DNA of 64,000 bases from Ianthella basta (taxonomy: Eukaryota; Porifera; Demospongiae; Verongiida; Ianthellidae). Positions 23,638 through 37,096 of the stretch are shown piece by piece. Both the position numbers and the translations under genes were made by a program. The notes under the pieces were generated by a model. The model was not told the DNA's origin, searched no databases, and saw nothing but the letters and a program-made list of their open reading frames with translations. The stretch is taken from contig OZ025873.1 in assembly GCA_964019415.1 (NCBI GenBank), forward strand, positions 843,125-907,124, in the 5' to 3' direction. Position 1 is the first letter of the stretch, and each line of letters begins with the position of its first letter.

Positions 23638-26600
23638 ATTAACATACCATGTGTATGTACGTAGGTCTGTATACACACACATGCCCTTTACTGTGTCAAT
23701 GTTGCAGGAGTGTGGAGTAGGAAGCTAATAGTTGTTAGACCTTTCTACTGAAGGCAGCCTCTTCTCCAGCCTACTTTCTAATGATGTAGAAGCACCTTCC
23801 TACTAGGTAGTTGTTAGTAGTGCACATGATGAGTGTGATGTGTGCACTTTCCTCTCTCTATGCAGTGATAGAAGAACTAGAATGGGAAGAAATAGAAAGA
23901 CGATGGAAGAAAGGTGCGTGCAGAGCAAAAACGCAACTAATATGCAGTTTTCAGTGGTGTGGTGTGGAGTGACATGATGTTGGCAAGTGATGACCTCTTG
24001 TTCATGTGCAGTGTGACTAAACAGAAGTACTAAACAGGAGTAGGTAGAATCAGTAGTTGTAGCTGTAAACTGTGAACTGCTCACTGGCAGTGTGACAACA
24101 CATGGAGTAGATGGAATGATTAGCCCTCGGCATAGGGTAACAGTAGTTGTGTGTGTGTGTGTTTGGCTTTCGCATGCTTCCATACAGTAATGAATCAGTC
24201 AAGAAGACCTACAGATCGCCTCAGTGCTGTGAAAGCTTGAATCAAAATGAGCAAAAGTACAAAATTCGCTTCGAAGCTACTAGTGCACCTGTCAGCCATT
24301 TTGTTTGTTCTGGTTAGCGCACGAGCATATTCTAATCACGTGACGATGCTGGACCAAGCAGTGCCCACTTTGCCATTGTGTTTGCACGTAGCTATATAGC
24401 GCACATGTGTATGGTCATCTCTGGTGGTTGCTCTGGACCAAGTGGTGTTTTTTGCCTGAAGGAAGGTGTGTCCTCAGGGCAGTACTCCATCGAGTGAGGT
24501 ATTTCGTGCCTTGCAGAACCTGTTTCATTCTTCTCCCAAATTCCACATGGTCCTATACTTTCAAAACTTTGATTTTCATACTCACATTCTGGAAGTCATC
24601 AAGGATCTCCAGTGATGAAAGTGTTACAGTTTTGGATGCAATTGCACTATCAGCCTTCAACGATGCTTCATCCAACTTGAGGTGTTGACTGTTCTAAATA
24701 TTTGCCATACTGTCGTAATTGATAGACTGCTGCACACTGACTGGTTACCACCTCTAGAAATGGCATAGTGTACCATGAATTGCTTATATTGCAGAGTCAG
24801 CACTGTTGCCTTAATGCATGTCTGAAAATAGTAGCTATAGTTAATACTACGGTGTACTAACAATTGCTATCATTCTCCCATGCAGTACTTTTGACTTAAT
24901 GCCAGCTCTTAATATAGAACCAAACATTCTAATTAACATTTTGCTTCAGAATATGCGTAGCTTATTACGCCGAGGGTTTAGCACTTTAGTGCCTTCATTA
25001 GCTTCAGTACTGTAAGCTGTAAACTGTTGAGTTGAACCAAAGTGCCTAATGGTCCCTTGTCAACTGAAGTGACTACTAGTGTTGCTATAGTAACTGTTTA
25101 CTCCAACACTATTCTATTGTAATAGATACTAGTTGACTTGGTGTCCTTTAATGTGTTGCATGGTGGGGGTGACATGTGAGCATGTACACAAGATGAAAGT
25201 ACCCCCTGATCTAAGCTGAGTCAGTTCTGTCCTTAAAGGTGTAATAGAAAATGGCTGCCGTCAGCCAGAAGTCGGTAAGTACATATCATGCCATCCTTAT
25301 GCCCCTCTCCTTAATGGTGGAGTGATTGAGTGTGTCAGTGCTTGACATGGAGCCATGTCTCCTGTTTGTGTACCATTCGGCCCTCAAACCTCCTCTCCAC
25401 TGTGCAGCTTGTGACGGCTGCGCACAAGTGGTAGAGCAGTCTCAACTGGAATGAATGTGTTCTTGTTGGGTGTCCTTTAGACATCACCTCTTTACAGTGT
25501 CCTATATACTCATCAACTAGCCATCATGATGTTTCTTATGTTTGTGTGTGCTACATTGGACCACAGTGAGTCCTAGTGCCACCATGTGGCATGGTGCACG
25601 TTAATAATAATAATTGAATTGAATTGAATTGAATATATGTCAGGGCCTCTGCAGCATGCACCCAATTGGTGCAGACACCAGAACACCCACTCACAGTTGT
25701 GTGGTTGTCCCAGGATCAGGCAGGAGACAGTTTCAGTTGTGGTCTGTCCCAGTTTATGTGTAGCCCTAGCTGTCTCCTACTGCGGCTGTGACCAGTAGTG
25801 GGGTGATTGTGTTACGAGGGTAACACAACAGCTTCGGTTGAAGTACCCATTCCTGTGCTCCTCGTGTTTTTAGTAAACACACCTACCAGGTAGTGTAGGT
25901 TGCAACAAAGTGACAATGTGACACAAGCAAGGAGCCCTGAAACAGTAGTGGTATACTGCAAGTGGTGGTAGCCTATCCTACGTAGCTAGACCAGCTTTCC
26001 TCCTGTATTTTACAAGACCAAAGTGCTCTTACAGTATATGTTCTGTGAATGTGTGTGAGACTGAGTGACAGAGTAGGTACATAGTCACTGATGATAGCCT
26101 GACCCGCTAGACCCTCTCATCTCTATCCACTCCAAGTTGAAGTTCCTAGTAGTGTGTCCCCTCTGTTTCCTCACTGTGTGTGTGTGATGTAGTGTGTGTC
26201 CCTCCTCACCTCCTGTTTGTTCACCCTTGGTTTGCTATCCCCTCACATCTATGAGCACCCCTCACTCCTGAGGTGTGTGTGTGTGTGCTTGTGTGTGTGT
26301 GTGTGTGTGTGTACGTTCACATACCATGTGTATGTACGTATGTCTGTATACACACACATGCTCTTCACTGTGTCAATGGTGCAGGAGTGTAGAGTAGGAA
26401 GCTAATAGTTGTTAGACCTTTCTACTGAAGGCAGCCTCTTCTCCAGCCTACTTTCTAATGATGTAGAAGCACCTTCCTACTAGGTAGTTGTTAGTAGTGC
26501 ACATGATGAGTGTGATGTGTGGACTTTCCTCTCTCTATGCAGAGTGGGAAAATGTTCTATGGCTATGGCATGGTGAAGAAGGTATGTGTAAGCAACCGTG

Positions 26601-29600
26601 TATATACTTAACATACATACATACATACATGAATCGGTCTATTACAGCACCGGAGTTAGAAAGTAAGAAGCTAAAATGTGTGCAAGTCCATGAAAGAGTT
26701 CAGATGGATACTGGCCTAACAGTAGCTAGCTAAAATGATTCATTTTCCACTTGGCCTGTTGGTAGTTACTCTTTCTTTCTGCTTTCTAACCACTCTCGAC
26801 TGGCACTGATGGAGCTGTGCGATACTCAGGGGCGTCACCCACCTGAGCCAGGATCTCTTTCACTGTGGCACACGATTGAAGGTGTCTACAGAGTGTCTCC
26901 ACTGCCCACATGTAGCCGTTGCAGCTGATAGCATCGTGGAAACATCACGCAGTTCGCCAATGGCTGTGGAGAAGTTAGGAGAGCCTTCTATGGGGAGGAT
27001 GGTTGGATGTTTGGCGTGGTGGCCCATAGAAGACGATTATGTACGTAGTCCCCAGAGATGCTCGATGGTCTGCGTCGTTCGGAAGTGGTACTCGCTGCTG
27101 ACGAGGAACCTCAGCATTGTTACTGTGGGTTCTGTTCTAGTTGGAAAGGTCGTCGAGCAGTGAAAAAGTGTGCCACTTCCATGCTGATGTCTGCTTGGGT
27201 GAGCGGCCTCTGACACCACATGGTCTCTAAGCTGCCATCTTGATGACGTCACAACCCACTATATAAAAGTACTAAACAGGAGTAGTTAGAATCAGTAGTT
27301 GTAGCTGTAAACTGTGAACTGCTCACTGGCAGTGTGACAACACATGGAGTAGATGGAATAATTAGCTTCAGTACTGTAAGCTGTAAACTGTTGACTTGAA
27401 CCAAAGTGCCTAATGGTCCCTTGTCAACTCAAGTGACTACTAGTGTTGCTATAGTAACTGTTTACTCCAACACTATTCTATTGTAATAGATACTAGTTGA
27501 CTTGGTGTCCTTTAATGTGTTGCATGGTGGTGGTGACATGTGAGCATGTACACAAGATGAAAGTACCCCCTGACCTAAGCTGAGTCAGTTCTGTCCTTAA
27601 AGGTGTAATAGAAAATGGCTGCCGTCGGTCAGAAGTAAGTAAGTACACATTTTAGTGTCCTGTGCAGTCACACCAGACTATATTAAACTGTTGGATATAC
27701 ACTTTAGAGCAATTTTTCATTAATAATGTTCCATGGTCCAAGGAGGGGAGGGGCAGGCCCCCAGGGACACCCCTGGATCCACCCCAGCTTGTGTTTAGCA
27801 ATCACACCTACCACCAGGGTGTATCGCAACAAAGTGATGGAATGATACAAGCAAGAAGGAGGCCTCTGGGTGCTCGAAACACGAAGTGTACATTTACTTC
27901 TACTCATATGTCCAGACGGTAGTGGTATACAACAAGTTGTGGTAGCCTATCCTTGCTAGACCAACCTTCCTCCGTGCAAGACCATGTTTTATTGTGTGTG
28001 GCACATTCCTCCCTGTCTGTGTGTGTGCTTCCTCCTCTGACCCTAATCCTGTTTGTTCACTCTTGGTTTGCTATCCCCTCACATCTATGAGCACCCCTCA
28101 CTCCTGAGGTGTGTGTGTGTGTGTGTGGTAATTGTATTCCCTATCTTGTGTATGCTAATGTGTGATTGTCCTCCCTGTCCCTTCTCTCCTCAGTCAGGAC
28201 AGTTCTTGCTGAGCTACAACAAGCTGACCTGATCACTACTGAAGAGCGCTATGGACTTAGTTACCCCAGTGATGTGGTTAGAGTTCAGCGTGTCAAGTCT
28301 CCTGAAGTGATGGCCAAAACTGCTGATGTTCTGAGAAGACATGGATTTGAGTCCGAGTCCAAACTCCTTGCAGGTAGACAGTCCAGCCCCTCATCCATTT
28401 GCCTGTGTTATGTTGTACAGTGGAGCCTCCTTATGACAGACACCTTGTGACATCCACTACTGTCCACTGATAGGTGGTGTCCTTGATTGAGATGTCATTT
28501 CCATCCTCACCCAGAAGCTGTTTGTTCTTGAATGTCCACTAGTCATCCACTGTTTTGCAGTGTCCCATGTCAGAGGCTCTACTGTGACATGTGCTGTGTA
28601 CTAGAGTGTACCTCCTTACTGTAGTGCATACTGACTGGAGCATACGTAGGATTATTATCCAAACGTGTTTCTTTTAGTGACCTATGTGTAAATGTATGTA
28701 GTATCCTTTACACATGCTAAAGTGAGTGTGTGTGTTTGTGTGTGGTGAGTATGTTTAGTCTTGAGTGGAGGTAAATGAAGGCACAGTTCTGATGAAGTTG
28801 TGTGAATGTGTGTGAGACTGAGTGACAGAGTTGGTACACAGTCACTGATGCTAGCCTGACCCGCTAGACCCTCTCATCTCTATCCACTCAAAGTTGAAGG
28901 TCCTAGTAGCGTGTCACCTCTGTTTCCTCCCTGTCTGTGTGTGATGTAGTGTGTGTCCCTCCTCACCTCCTGTATGTTCACTCTTGGTTTGCTATCCCCT
29001 CACATCTATGAGCACCCCTCACTCCTGAGGTGTGTGCATGTGTGTGGTAGTTGTATTTCTATCTTGTGTATGATAATGTGTGATTGTCCTCCCTGTCCCC
29101 TCTCTCCTTTCTCCCCCAGTTCTTGTTGAGCTACTACAAGCTGACCTGATCACTAGTGAAGAGTGTGAGGAACTGAGTGACCCCAGTGATGTGGTTGTAG
29201 TCCAGCTGTTCAAGTCCCCAAGAGTGGTGGCTGAAACCGCTGATGTTCTGAGAAAGCATGGACTTGGGGAAGAGTCAAGGCGGCTTGCAAGTACGGCATA
29301 TTACAGAACTATTGCTGATCATTTGCTAATGTGTAGTCTCTTGTGATATCCACACTGTTGAATGGAGCTGAATACTATTGATGTGGGTGTGTGATACAGT
29401 ACTGTAAGTTCATTCTCCAGCTATCAGCTCTAGCTACTATATAGGGTATTGGAAATGTGTAACAATGTGGATGTGGTATGAGTTTTATAGTGTCTTCCAT
29501 TCCCTTAGTACAGTTTAGGCTGTGCTAGTAAATAATCACACCAAAGTAATGTTCCTATACAGTAGGCTCATTGATGTTCCAAAGTTGTCTAAACCCCTGA

Positions 29601-32588
29601 CGGAGGCATTGTTACTAACGGGCAGTTTCTCCCCACACTGTCTTTGAGTAGTCAGAGCCTCGACACAAATGCCACTCTGGCTATGCTTGACTGGATGCAC
29701 TACTGTATGTGGTGAACGCCTTCCACTGGCTAGTGATTTACCCTGTCTTTACCATCCTGCATGTGTCAGTGAATACAGTAATATGCTTGAAGCCCTCAAT
29801 GCATTTGAGTGATATTATAGAGTGGCTTGATAGCGGTTGTGCCTACTGTATGTACGTACGAATCTCAGTACTATAGAGTGTACTCTCTAACTGGCCTTGG
29901 CAGTGCACGACTGAAGTGGTGGTGTAGTCCTAGGGCGGTTGAGCAGGGGGCTGCAGGCCCATGCGGGGGGGGGGGGGGGGGGGGGGTTCATTGGGTTGTA
30001 CAAACCCTCTTCCAGGTTGTGTTGTGCATAGAATTGAGAACCTCATTGTTCTTGTACTGTAGCAGTCCAACGACATATCGAGGGTCAGAAGCATCATTTT
30101 GTATGGAGCTTTGTTGCTCTGTTCCAGCAGTTCCAGTGTGCGTATATGACCATTTATATCATCTGCCATTTTGTTGTGCCATCACTGGTTGAAAAGAAAT
30201 TCCTTCAGACATTTCTTCCAAAAATGTAACCCCTTTTCAAAACCCTGCCTATGGGCCTGGGCTAGGAGCTGTAGCTCCCACTCATTAATTTGATCCAGAG
30301 AGCAGTGGCTATAGACCAGACTGGCTTTGCCACCAAGCAGCCCCCCCCCCCCTCCCCTCCAAACCGTGGACGTTCAGTACTTATTTGTAGTGTAGTATTG
30401 ATCCGTTAGGCACACTAAAAGGGGTGCTATGGTAAACTGACATGCACTCTGACATACATACATACGTAAGCATTAGCAAGTGTTGCATACAGTACTGTAC
30501 GTACTTAAACCATACACGTACGTATAGTGTAAACCAAGTGCACATGTTTATATTGCTACTTCTATCCATCTCCAGGATCTCTGTGCAGTCTTGCTAAGGG
30601 AAAGGTGAAGCACCTGGTAGATGAGGAATGGTCACATCTCTCCTCAGCCTATTACAAACTGCAGGAGTCAGTTGGTGCAATTGTGAAACTCCTTCCAGTG
30701 CAAGAACGTCACCTCTTCTGCAGTGTATACGAAGCTGTGTGCCGTTCAGCAAGAAGAGCTTACAGAAAGGGTTTCGAGTTCTTGGATGTTAGAGATCTTC
30801 GCCGACAGATTGAAGCTCTCCGTGACCCAGAGCTGCTGCGTCAGTTATCTTCCTATGAAGAAGGCAGCCTGAAGCCCTTCATTGTCACCTTCCTGGAAAG
30901 GTGCAAGGAGAATGGAGTCCAACCTTCCACTTCCCAGCCAGATGTCCCCCTCTCCCCCTCGACCCCTGCAGACCAGCTCCTTGGGTTCATCCTCTCCAGG
31001 AAGGACTACTACATCACAGACCTCCGCATCAACAGAGAGCACTTCAGCCCATGGGATGTGGACATGCCCCCTCCTGCTACTGCCCCACCTATCCCGGAAG
31101 ATCTTTCCTATCGCCTAAAGAAGCTGCTCTCTTCCTACTCCACTCTATTCACCAAGGTGGTGGAGAATGTGGAGACCCTCCCCCAGCGCCAATACCGCAA
31201 ACTGAGGAGCTACTTTCTGTATCAGTCATACACTGAGGTGCATCTGCCATCCTCCCAAGATGAGGTGTGTGACCACCTCCACCGCACCCCACTGTTTGCC
31301 CCTTTCTGCACTGATTTGCTGCGAAATGTGGTTATGTTCCTCTTCACCGATGATGCTGACAACCTCTCCCACCAGTTGGTGGACTATGAGAAGAAGCTGT
31401 CCACATTTGTGAGGCAGTTCCTACTAGCCTGCCATAGGGAGGGTGTGGTCCCATCCACAGGGGGCGTGTCCCTTGATGAAGATGGGTGTGACCTGAGTGA
31501 CCCCGCCCACCTCCTCGCCTGTGTGCTTGCGCTGAAGTCATACTACGTGGAGTTCCTGTGTGTGGATGAGAGCCTGTTCACCTCTCTACAGAGGGAGGTG
31601 GACCTGGAGGGAGAAGGGAGTGATGAGGTGAGGTGGGGTCAGTCAGTGGTGTTTCCCTAGTGTCAGTGTGTCAGTGGTAGATGTTGATGAGTGGAGGGCA
31701 GTTGTAGTGGTGGTGTTTGACATTCCCACTTTGAACTCCAATCTCAGAATGTGTCCATGGATGCTTCTCCACTCTCACCAAGCCCTCCTACTTCAGAAAG
31801 TGAGAGTCCAGGTGAGATGACCATGGCAACCACCACTCTGAGCTAGGATTGTGCTCAGTTCATGTGTTATGCTCTCATCACTCACAGTCAGTGCACCCAC
31901 TGCAGTACTGTATATTGAATATGTGCATAGTATCTGATAGCTTCATCCCCTCCCCTCCCTCCCAGGTTCCTCTGTCTCTCCTCAGTCCAAAAGAAAGGGA
32001 AAGCACAGAGTGGGCACCTCTCCCAGTGCAGTCCCTGCCAAGCGCTCACCTCAAGGAGACGACAGAGGCAGGGGAGAGGAGGAGGTCACTGCAGGTAGTG
32101 CTGCCAAGAGAAGAAGGGAAGGGAGTCACATGACCAGTCACATGACTGGTGAGCCATTCAGCACTAATCCACTGATTGAAAGTTGGACAAGAAGATCCTA
32201 CAGTGTGATGCAGAATTGTTTCTTTCTCCAATTCCTAAACACCTTGCGTACTTCTCATTCCTCACACATTCCATGTGCATCTTGTTCTCTTCTTCCTATG
32301 GCACTGACAGTTGCAGAGATCATGAAGACATGGCAGAATGACTTCCTCAAGGACATGAAAGCAGAGGCCCTTTGTGGGAAGCTGGCACTCAAGGGTGTCA
32401 TCCCAGAAGAGGTTAAGACTGACATCACCAGAGCAAGGAGCACAGGTGAAGCGAACCTGATCCTCTACAGCCACCTCCAGGATCAAGGCACTGAGGCAGA
32501 CCTTAGGCAGCTGTGTGAGGTAGCCAGCATGGAGAAGGGCTATGGGAAGATGAATGAGTTGGCAGGGAGGATTCTAGAGGAATTGTGA
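23252..32588 (+). CDS. X2: CARD-like repeat protein ending in a CARD-like domain
   Basis: Exons are 23252-23297, 23866-23913, 26543-26581, an optional microexon 26648-26662, 28194-28373, 29120-29330, 29563-29621, 30576-31627, 31748-31811, 31966-32148 and 32311-32588. Phases agree throughout and the product is about 724 residues. The N terminus is a Glu/Arg-rich helix (MSGKSLEERIEEME, then IEELEWEEIERRW) that could form a coiled coil. Two CARD-like half domains, the large two-fold repeat region (two residues shorter than in X0 and X1: Pro-Lys missing after RAYRK), the AAKRRREG linker and the C-terminal CARD-like domain follow. The intron after 29621 would use a GC donor because the GT of the paralogs has become GC. 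Function is inferred only as death-fold signalling. Confidence 0.65.
23560..23636. repeat. (GT)n microsatellite in X2 intron
   Basis: GT run of about 38 dinucleotides, at the position equivalent to 13425-13477 in X1. Confidence 0.95.
24003..25690. repeat. About 1.6-kb intronic block, copy 2 of 3
   Basis: Near-identical to 1070-2700 and 39843-41490. It lies in the X2 intron between 23913 and 26543. On the minus strand it keeps two short open frames bounded by splice-like signals (about 24430-24690), described in the findings. No plus-strand exon was recognised. Confidence 0.75.
27244..27268 (+). promoter_or_regulatory. CRE plus TATA box inside X2
   Basis: TGACGTCA at 27244-27251 and TATATAAAA at 27260-27268, the same pair and spacing as in X1. 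Confidence 0.4.
27715..27790. mobile_element. hAT-like element end fragment in X2
   Basis: Matches the X1 fragment at 14930-15013, but its tip has changed (CACCCCAGC instead of CACCCCTGC). Confidence 0.3.
28050..29400 (+). repeat. Exon-bearing tandem repeat, X2 array (2 units)
   Basis: Exon starts at 28194 and 29120 are 926 bases apart. A further truncated unit without its exon precedes at about 26060-26290 and runs straight into another repeat. Confidence 0.8.
29622..30575. other. X2 intron with long poly-G run
   Basis: No exon was seen. A poly-G run of about 20 bases lies near 29965-29986. The X1 counterpart (18819-19309) is shorter by an internal deletion; the X0 counterpart is 4620-5304. 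Confidence 0.6.
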
Positions 32589-33194
32589 GAATCCAATCCT
32601 GAATGGACTTGCTTGAATAACTCTAGTATTGTAGAACTTGCATCACTGACTTTCCAGCTGGTGCACATGTGTGTGTACATGGTTGACAGTTGTTATTAAC
32701 CCTCTCAATACATTTATTGCTTTTTGCAATGTTTACATGATTTCTTGTCCTAACTGCACATCCGTCAATCACAGATCTGATTGCATGATGTGTGAATTAG
32801 ATGTGTGTGATTAGTGTGCTATATAAATCCTTACATAAATAGCTTAAATCCTTATGCTTAACTATATAGTGCGCTAGCTTGTAGCTATGGCTGTGGTACA
32901 GTGTCTGCCTGCGATTTGGGCACGTGATTCCCAAGTACGTCACACTATGGGCTATTTATAATGCATTCAATTGTGTAGCTAACAATATAAATTTACAACA
33001 CGCACGAGCACGTGGGAGAGAGCCCGCCAATATTCCCTCTCCCTCTCTCGTCTGCCTCCTCCTCGTCGCCTGTCCATGGGTCTGTAGCTCCGGCAGTCCT
33101 CCACTCGCCCCCTTTAGCTCTCATCTCCTCGAAGAAGAAGAACATCTTGTAATCCTGCCACCGAATACAAGGGCATCTACTCGGGCAGGCAGAA
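32589..33194 (+). promoter_or_regulatory. Importin-beta promoter region, duplicated copy B
   Basis: No gene lies between the X2 stop and the importin start. E-boxes at 32921-32926 and 33009-33014, a TACGTCAC element at 32936-32943 and a CCAAT box at 33027-33031 match copies A and C. Confidence 0.55.
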
Positions 33195-35800
33195 ATGGCG
33201 GAACTGACGCAGGTTTTGGAGTGGACAGTCTCTCCAGGTGAGAGGAGGGACACAGTTGAAGTGTTGTAGGGAGCTGCAGTGGTTGGGGAAGGCAGTGTAC
33301 ATGTGTGTCCACCACCACATCAACACCTCGTGCTGTGAAGTGTGCAAATGTGTGTCTTCTGGTGTTAAGAGTGTGTGTAGCTTTGAGTGCTTGAAGTGGT
33401 TGTCAGCCCGAGCTAGTCTCTGTGGCCCTGTCTAGGGAGCAGATACACACTGGAGGAGGGGAGGTAACAAGAGCGGACCAGCCACACCCAAACACGTGAT
33501 TGCATGTATGAGTGGATGGTCTGTTGTGTTTACCTGATCTGTGTCGCAGTGGGCTACTACAGCACTGTGTGTGTGTGGGGGGGGGGGGGGGGGGGAGTGG
33601 AACGTGTGTTGTGTATGCACTGTACTGCACACTGCTTCTACATGTTGTGAGAAAGGTGTAGTGAAGCACTCTTTGAGTTCCATGAATTTATCCTGTGCTG
33701 GCTGTGAACACAGTTGGACTGCTCAGGCAGATCACCAAACAGTGCAGTTGGACACAATGGCTTCATGCAATGCAATTATGACATTTATGACAATACATTT
33801 GTGACCTCCCATTTTGTGGGTGAGCACTGATCCAATCTCCTCTCCTCCTCCTCCTCCCCCTCCCCTCCCCCTCCCCCTCCCCCATCATCCTAGCTGTGTG
33901 TATGTATGTTTGTGCGTGTCTGAGTGTGAGTGCTAGTCTATGTGACACTAATGGGACAACAGTTCATGCCACAGTGTCATCCAGAGAGAGGGGGCGTGTC
34001 TTCACCGGTGTGATGATGAACACACATGACGATACCTTACATCCATGCAGTGTGGCTAATGGGAGGATAGCATTTATGACAACTGATTAGGAGTAGTTTC
34101 ACTTTGTGTGGTTACTTGTGTGCCCTCACCTGCTGTGAGCGTGAGCTGACATCACCAGTAGAGTAATTGTGGTAGGGTGTCCCAGTCTGTGATGTAGCTG
34201 GTGTGTTATCACTCAGATAGTTGACTATTGAGTTATACTTGGTCTGCTTGTTGTGATGGGTGTACAGAACAGATAGTGTTAGTGAGTTGAGGAGAGGTGG
34301 ATGGGTTGATAGCACCATAGGGACTGTACAATCCACCAACCCCAGTGTGGTGTGATCACTTTTGTTCACCTTCTCTCCCCCTCTCTCTCCTCTGTTGTGC
34401 AGACAATGCTCAACGCCAGGAGGCCCAGACATTCCTGAAGCAAGCAGAGACCCAGAGCCTGGTGTGTGTGTGCATGTGTGCAGTAGTTGAGTGCTGTGGC
34501 TTACATCAGTGACAACCAAACTGACTGGTAGCGCTGTATTCTGCACTGAGTGAGCTAGCCACCACCTCAGTCACATCTCACTGTCCACTACCTGTGGGTC
34601 ACCAAACATCAGAGTGGAGTAGTCCAGACCCAGGCTGTGTGTGTATGGCTCAGCCAGATGTGGTCCAATGGTGCTGGTGGTACTAGCTTGTGTGTCTAGG
34701 TGGGCTGTGGGTACACTGGTGCATACCATGGACCTTGTGTGTGGCACATTCCTGTGGGTGACCCCAGTGTGGGGGGCGCTAGGCTTCACACATAGGCACA
34801 CTGATGTTGGCTGTATACACACATGATACAAGTTGGACATGTGCTGTGTTGGGTGCAGCACATGTGGGTACAAGTGGATAGGGTGGTGGTGTGTGACACT
34901 ATTGGGGGTGCATGGAGTGCTATTTGTCCAGGTTGTACCCAGAGTGAGGATGTGGTCCTGCCTGCAGTGGTGGTCAGTGCTCTCTGAGTTGTGTGCTGCC
35001 TAATGCTGCATGCTCACACATGTGCCCCACAAGGTGGACTGTCCAACAGTGGCACACTAGCACCCTGACATGCTCTCTCCCACTCTCACCCTTCCAGCCC
35101 CAGTTCCTGTTTGCCCTGGCCCAAGTCCTTGGCAACAACGCGGCTTCCCCCGTTGCACGGTCGGCTGCTGGACTGTACCTAAAGAACTGCCTCCACTCAA
35201 AGGACGACACCACCAACCTCCAGCTGCAACAGAGGTGGCTGCAGATTGACCCACAGGCACGACTGGAGATCAAGAAAGTGGTGTGTACGTGAGGAGGGTA
35301 CTGTGTGGAGGTAGCTCAAGGAGACCTGACCCGTGTGTGGGGGGACATGATTAGTGAGATCAGTCTCTGATCTTGGTCTTCTCTGTAGCTGTCACTGTCC
35401 ATATGCTGTCCCCCTTCCCTCCCCCTCCCCCTCCCCCTCCCCGTAGGTAGTGAACACTCTTGGTACAGAGCCAACCTCCCCATCTACAGCAGCCCAGGTA
35501 AGTGGGTTGGTGTACAGACAAGGACACCTTCCCTCCCTCACAACACAGCACACACACACCAGACTGGTGACATGTAGTGATGGCTAGTGACTGTGCGCTA
35601 CTGCCTGTCCCCCCTCACCCCCTGTCCCTTCTCCCTCGTCCCTTGCACAGTGTGTGGCTGCTATAGCTTGTACAGAGCTCCCAGTGGGCCAGTGGCCTGA
35701 GGTCATTGACGGCCTGGTCGGCCATGTCACTGGTGAGCAGGCTGTGGAGAAGCTCAAGGAGGCTTCCCTGGATGCCATCGGGTACATCTGTGAGGACATT
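33195..35800 (+). pseudogene. Truncated importin-beta copy B (exons 1-5 only)
   Basis: Exons are 33195-33237, 34403-34461, 35098-35280, 35447-35497 and 35651-35800. The predicted peptide over these exons is identical to the complete gene: the N-terminal HEAT repeats ending at [11 protein letters not shown]. The donor after exon 3 is GTGTGT instead of GTATGT. There is no exon 6; minisatellite B, a MITE and a broken death-domain exon follow. Intact frames and splice sites mean this copy is very recent, homogenised by gene conversion, or still constrained. Importin-beta function needs the C-terminal cargo-binding repeats, which are absent. Confidence 0.85.
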
Positions 35801-35882
35801 GTGAGTGACTGACACACCTCTGCTAGGTCTGCCTCTGCATTCACAGCTGACAGCGGTTGTGTTTAGAGTCCCAACTGTGCAG

Positions 35883-36512
35883 AGGTAGGGGTGGGACGGT
35901 CACTGCAGTGGTAGGAGTGGGACGGTCACTGCAGTGGTAGGGGTGGGACGGTCACTGCAGTGGTAGGAGTGGGACGGTCACTGCAGTGGTAGGGGTGGGA
36001 CGGTCACTGCAGTGGTAGGGGTGGGACGGTCACTGCAGTGGTAGGGGTGGGACGGTCACTGCAGTGGTAGGGGTGGGACGGTCACTGCAGTGGTAGGGGT
36101 GGGACGGTCACTGCAGTGGTAGGGGTGGGACGGTCACTGTAGTGGTAGGGGTGGGACGGTCACTGCAGTGGTAGGGGTGGGACGGTCACTGCAGTGGTAG
36201 GGGTGGGACGGTCACTGCAGTGGTAGGGGTGGGACGGTCACTGCAGTGGTAGGGGTGGGACGGTCACTGCAGTGGTAGGGGTGGGACGGTCACTGCAGTG
36301 GTAGGGGTGGGACGGTCACTGCAGTGGTAGGGGTGGGACGGTCACTGCAGTGGTAGGGGTGGGACGGTCACTGCAGTGGTAGGGGTGGGACGGTCACTGC
36401 AGTGGTAGGGGTGGGACGGTCACTGCAGTGGTAGGGGTGGGACGGTCACTGCAGTGGTAGGGGTGGGACGGTCACTGCAGTGGTAGGGGTGGGACGGTCA
36501 CTGCAGTGGTGG
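35883..36512 (+). repeat. 26-bp minisatellite, copy B
   Basis: About 24 copies of the same 26-bp unit as at 10571-11160, more homogeneous than in copy A. Confidence 0.95.
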
Positions 36513-36683
36513 AAGTGGATGTTAAGTGTTTTGGCGTGTGGTACAATTAATGGTGTATGCACCAACTTATGTAGGAAGTAGTGCTGTATGTAAGGTGTGC
36601 GTGTATGTGGGTTGTGTCTGTGTCAGTGAGTGCAGTCCAGTGAAGGTGTGTATAAAGTAACGTACTTCACCTCTAGTGTGATA

Positions 36684-37014
36684 CCGTATATTGCAAAATG
36701 TTTGTGACCAATAATTTTTGCGAATTTTGCAAATGAAGCAATTTGCGAAAATTTCTATCGCGAATTTTATATTCATCTAATACCTATGATATAATAATAA
36801 CTTGTGTATGCGCATGATGACATAATAAAATGGCGGATCAGCAAACAGCGTGTAGCTCTTTCGTTTGCTTCATTTTAGAAGCGATTGTTCCTGCTATTTA
36901 CACTAAAAAGGCTTTAATGTCCACCTTGTAGAGTCTCTTTTGCAAACTTTTCTGACACCCATTTTGGCAGTGATTCGCGAAATTTTTAGGTCGTGAAAAT
37001 TTTGCGATATACAG
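36684..37014. mobile_element. MITE (331 bp) with TA target duplication
   Basis: Present only in copy B. Copies A and C read straight through the site. Terminal inverted repeats of about 26 bp start C(C/T)GTATAT(T/C)GCAAAAT and end at GTGACC or ACGACC. The insert is flanked by TA at 36682-36683 and 37015-37016, where the empty site has one TA. It is AT-rich with no coding capacity. TA target and short length fit a Tc1/mariner-type nonautonomous element. Confidence 0.8.
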
Positions 37015-37049
37015 TACAGCACAGTGTATAGCATACGACAAGCTATAGT

Positions 37050-37050
<1 letters not shown>

Positions 37051-37096
<46 letters not shown>

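Larger units (their letters stand above)
26663..28193. other. X2 intron before the CARD-like exon array
   Basis: No exon was found. It shares the CRE/TATA stretch and a hAT-like fragment with X1. Confidence 0.5.
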
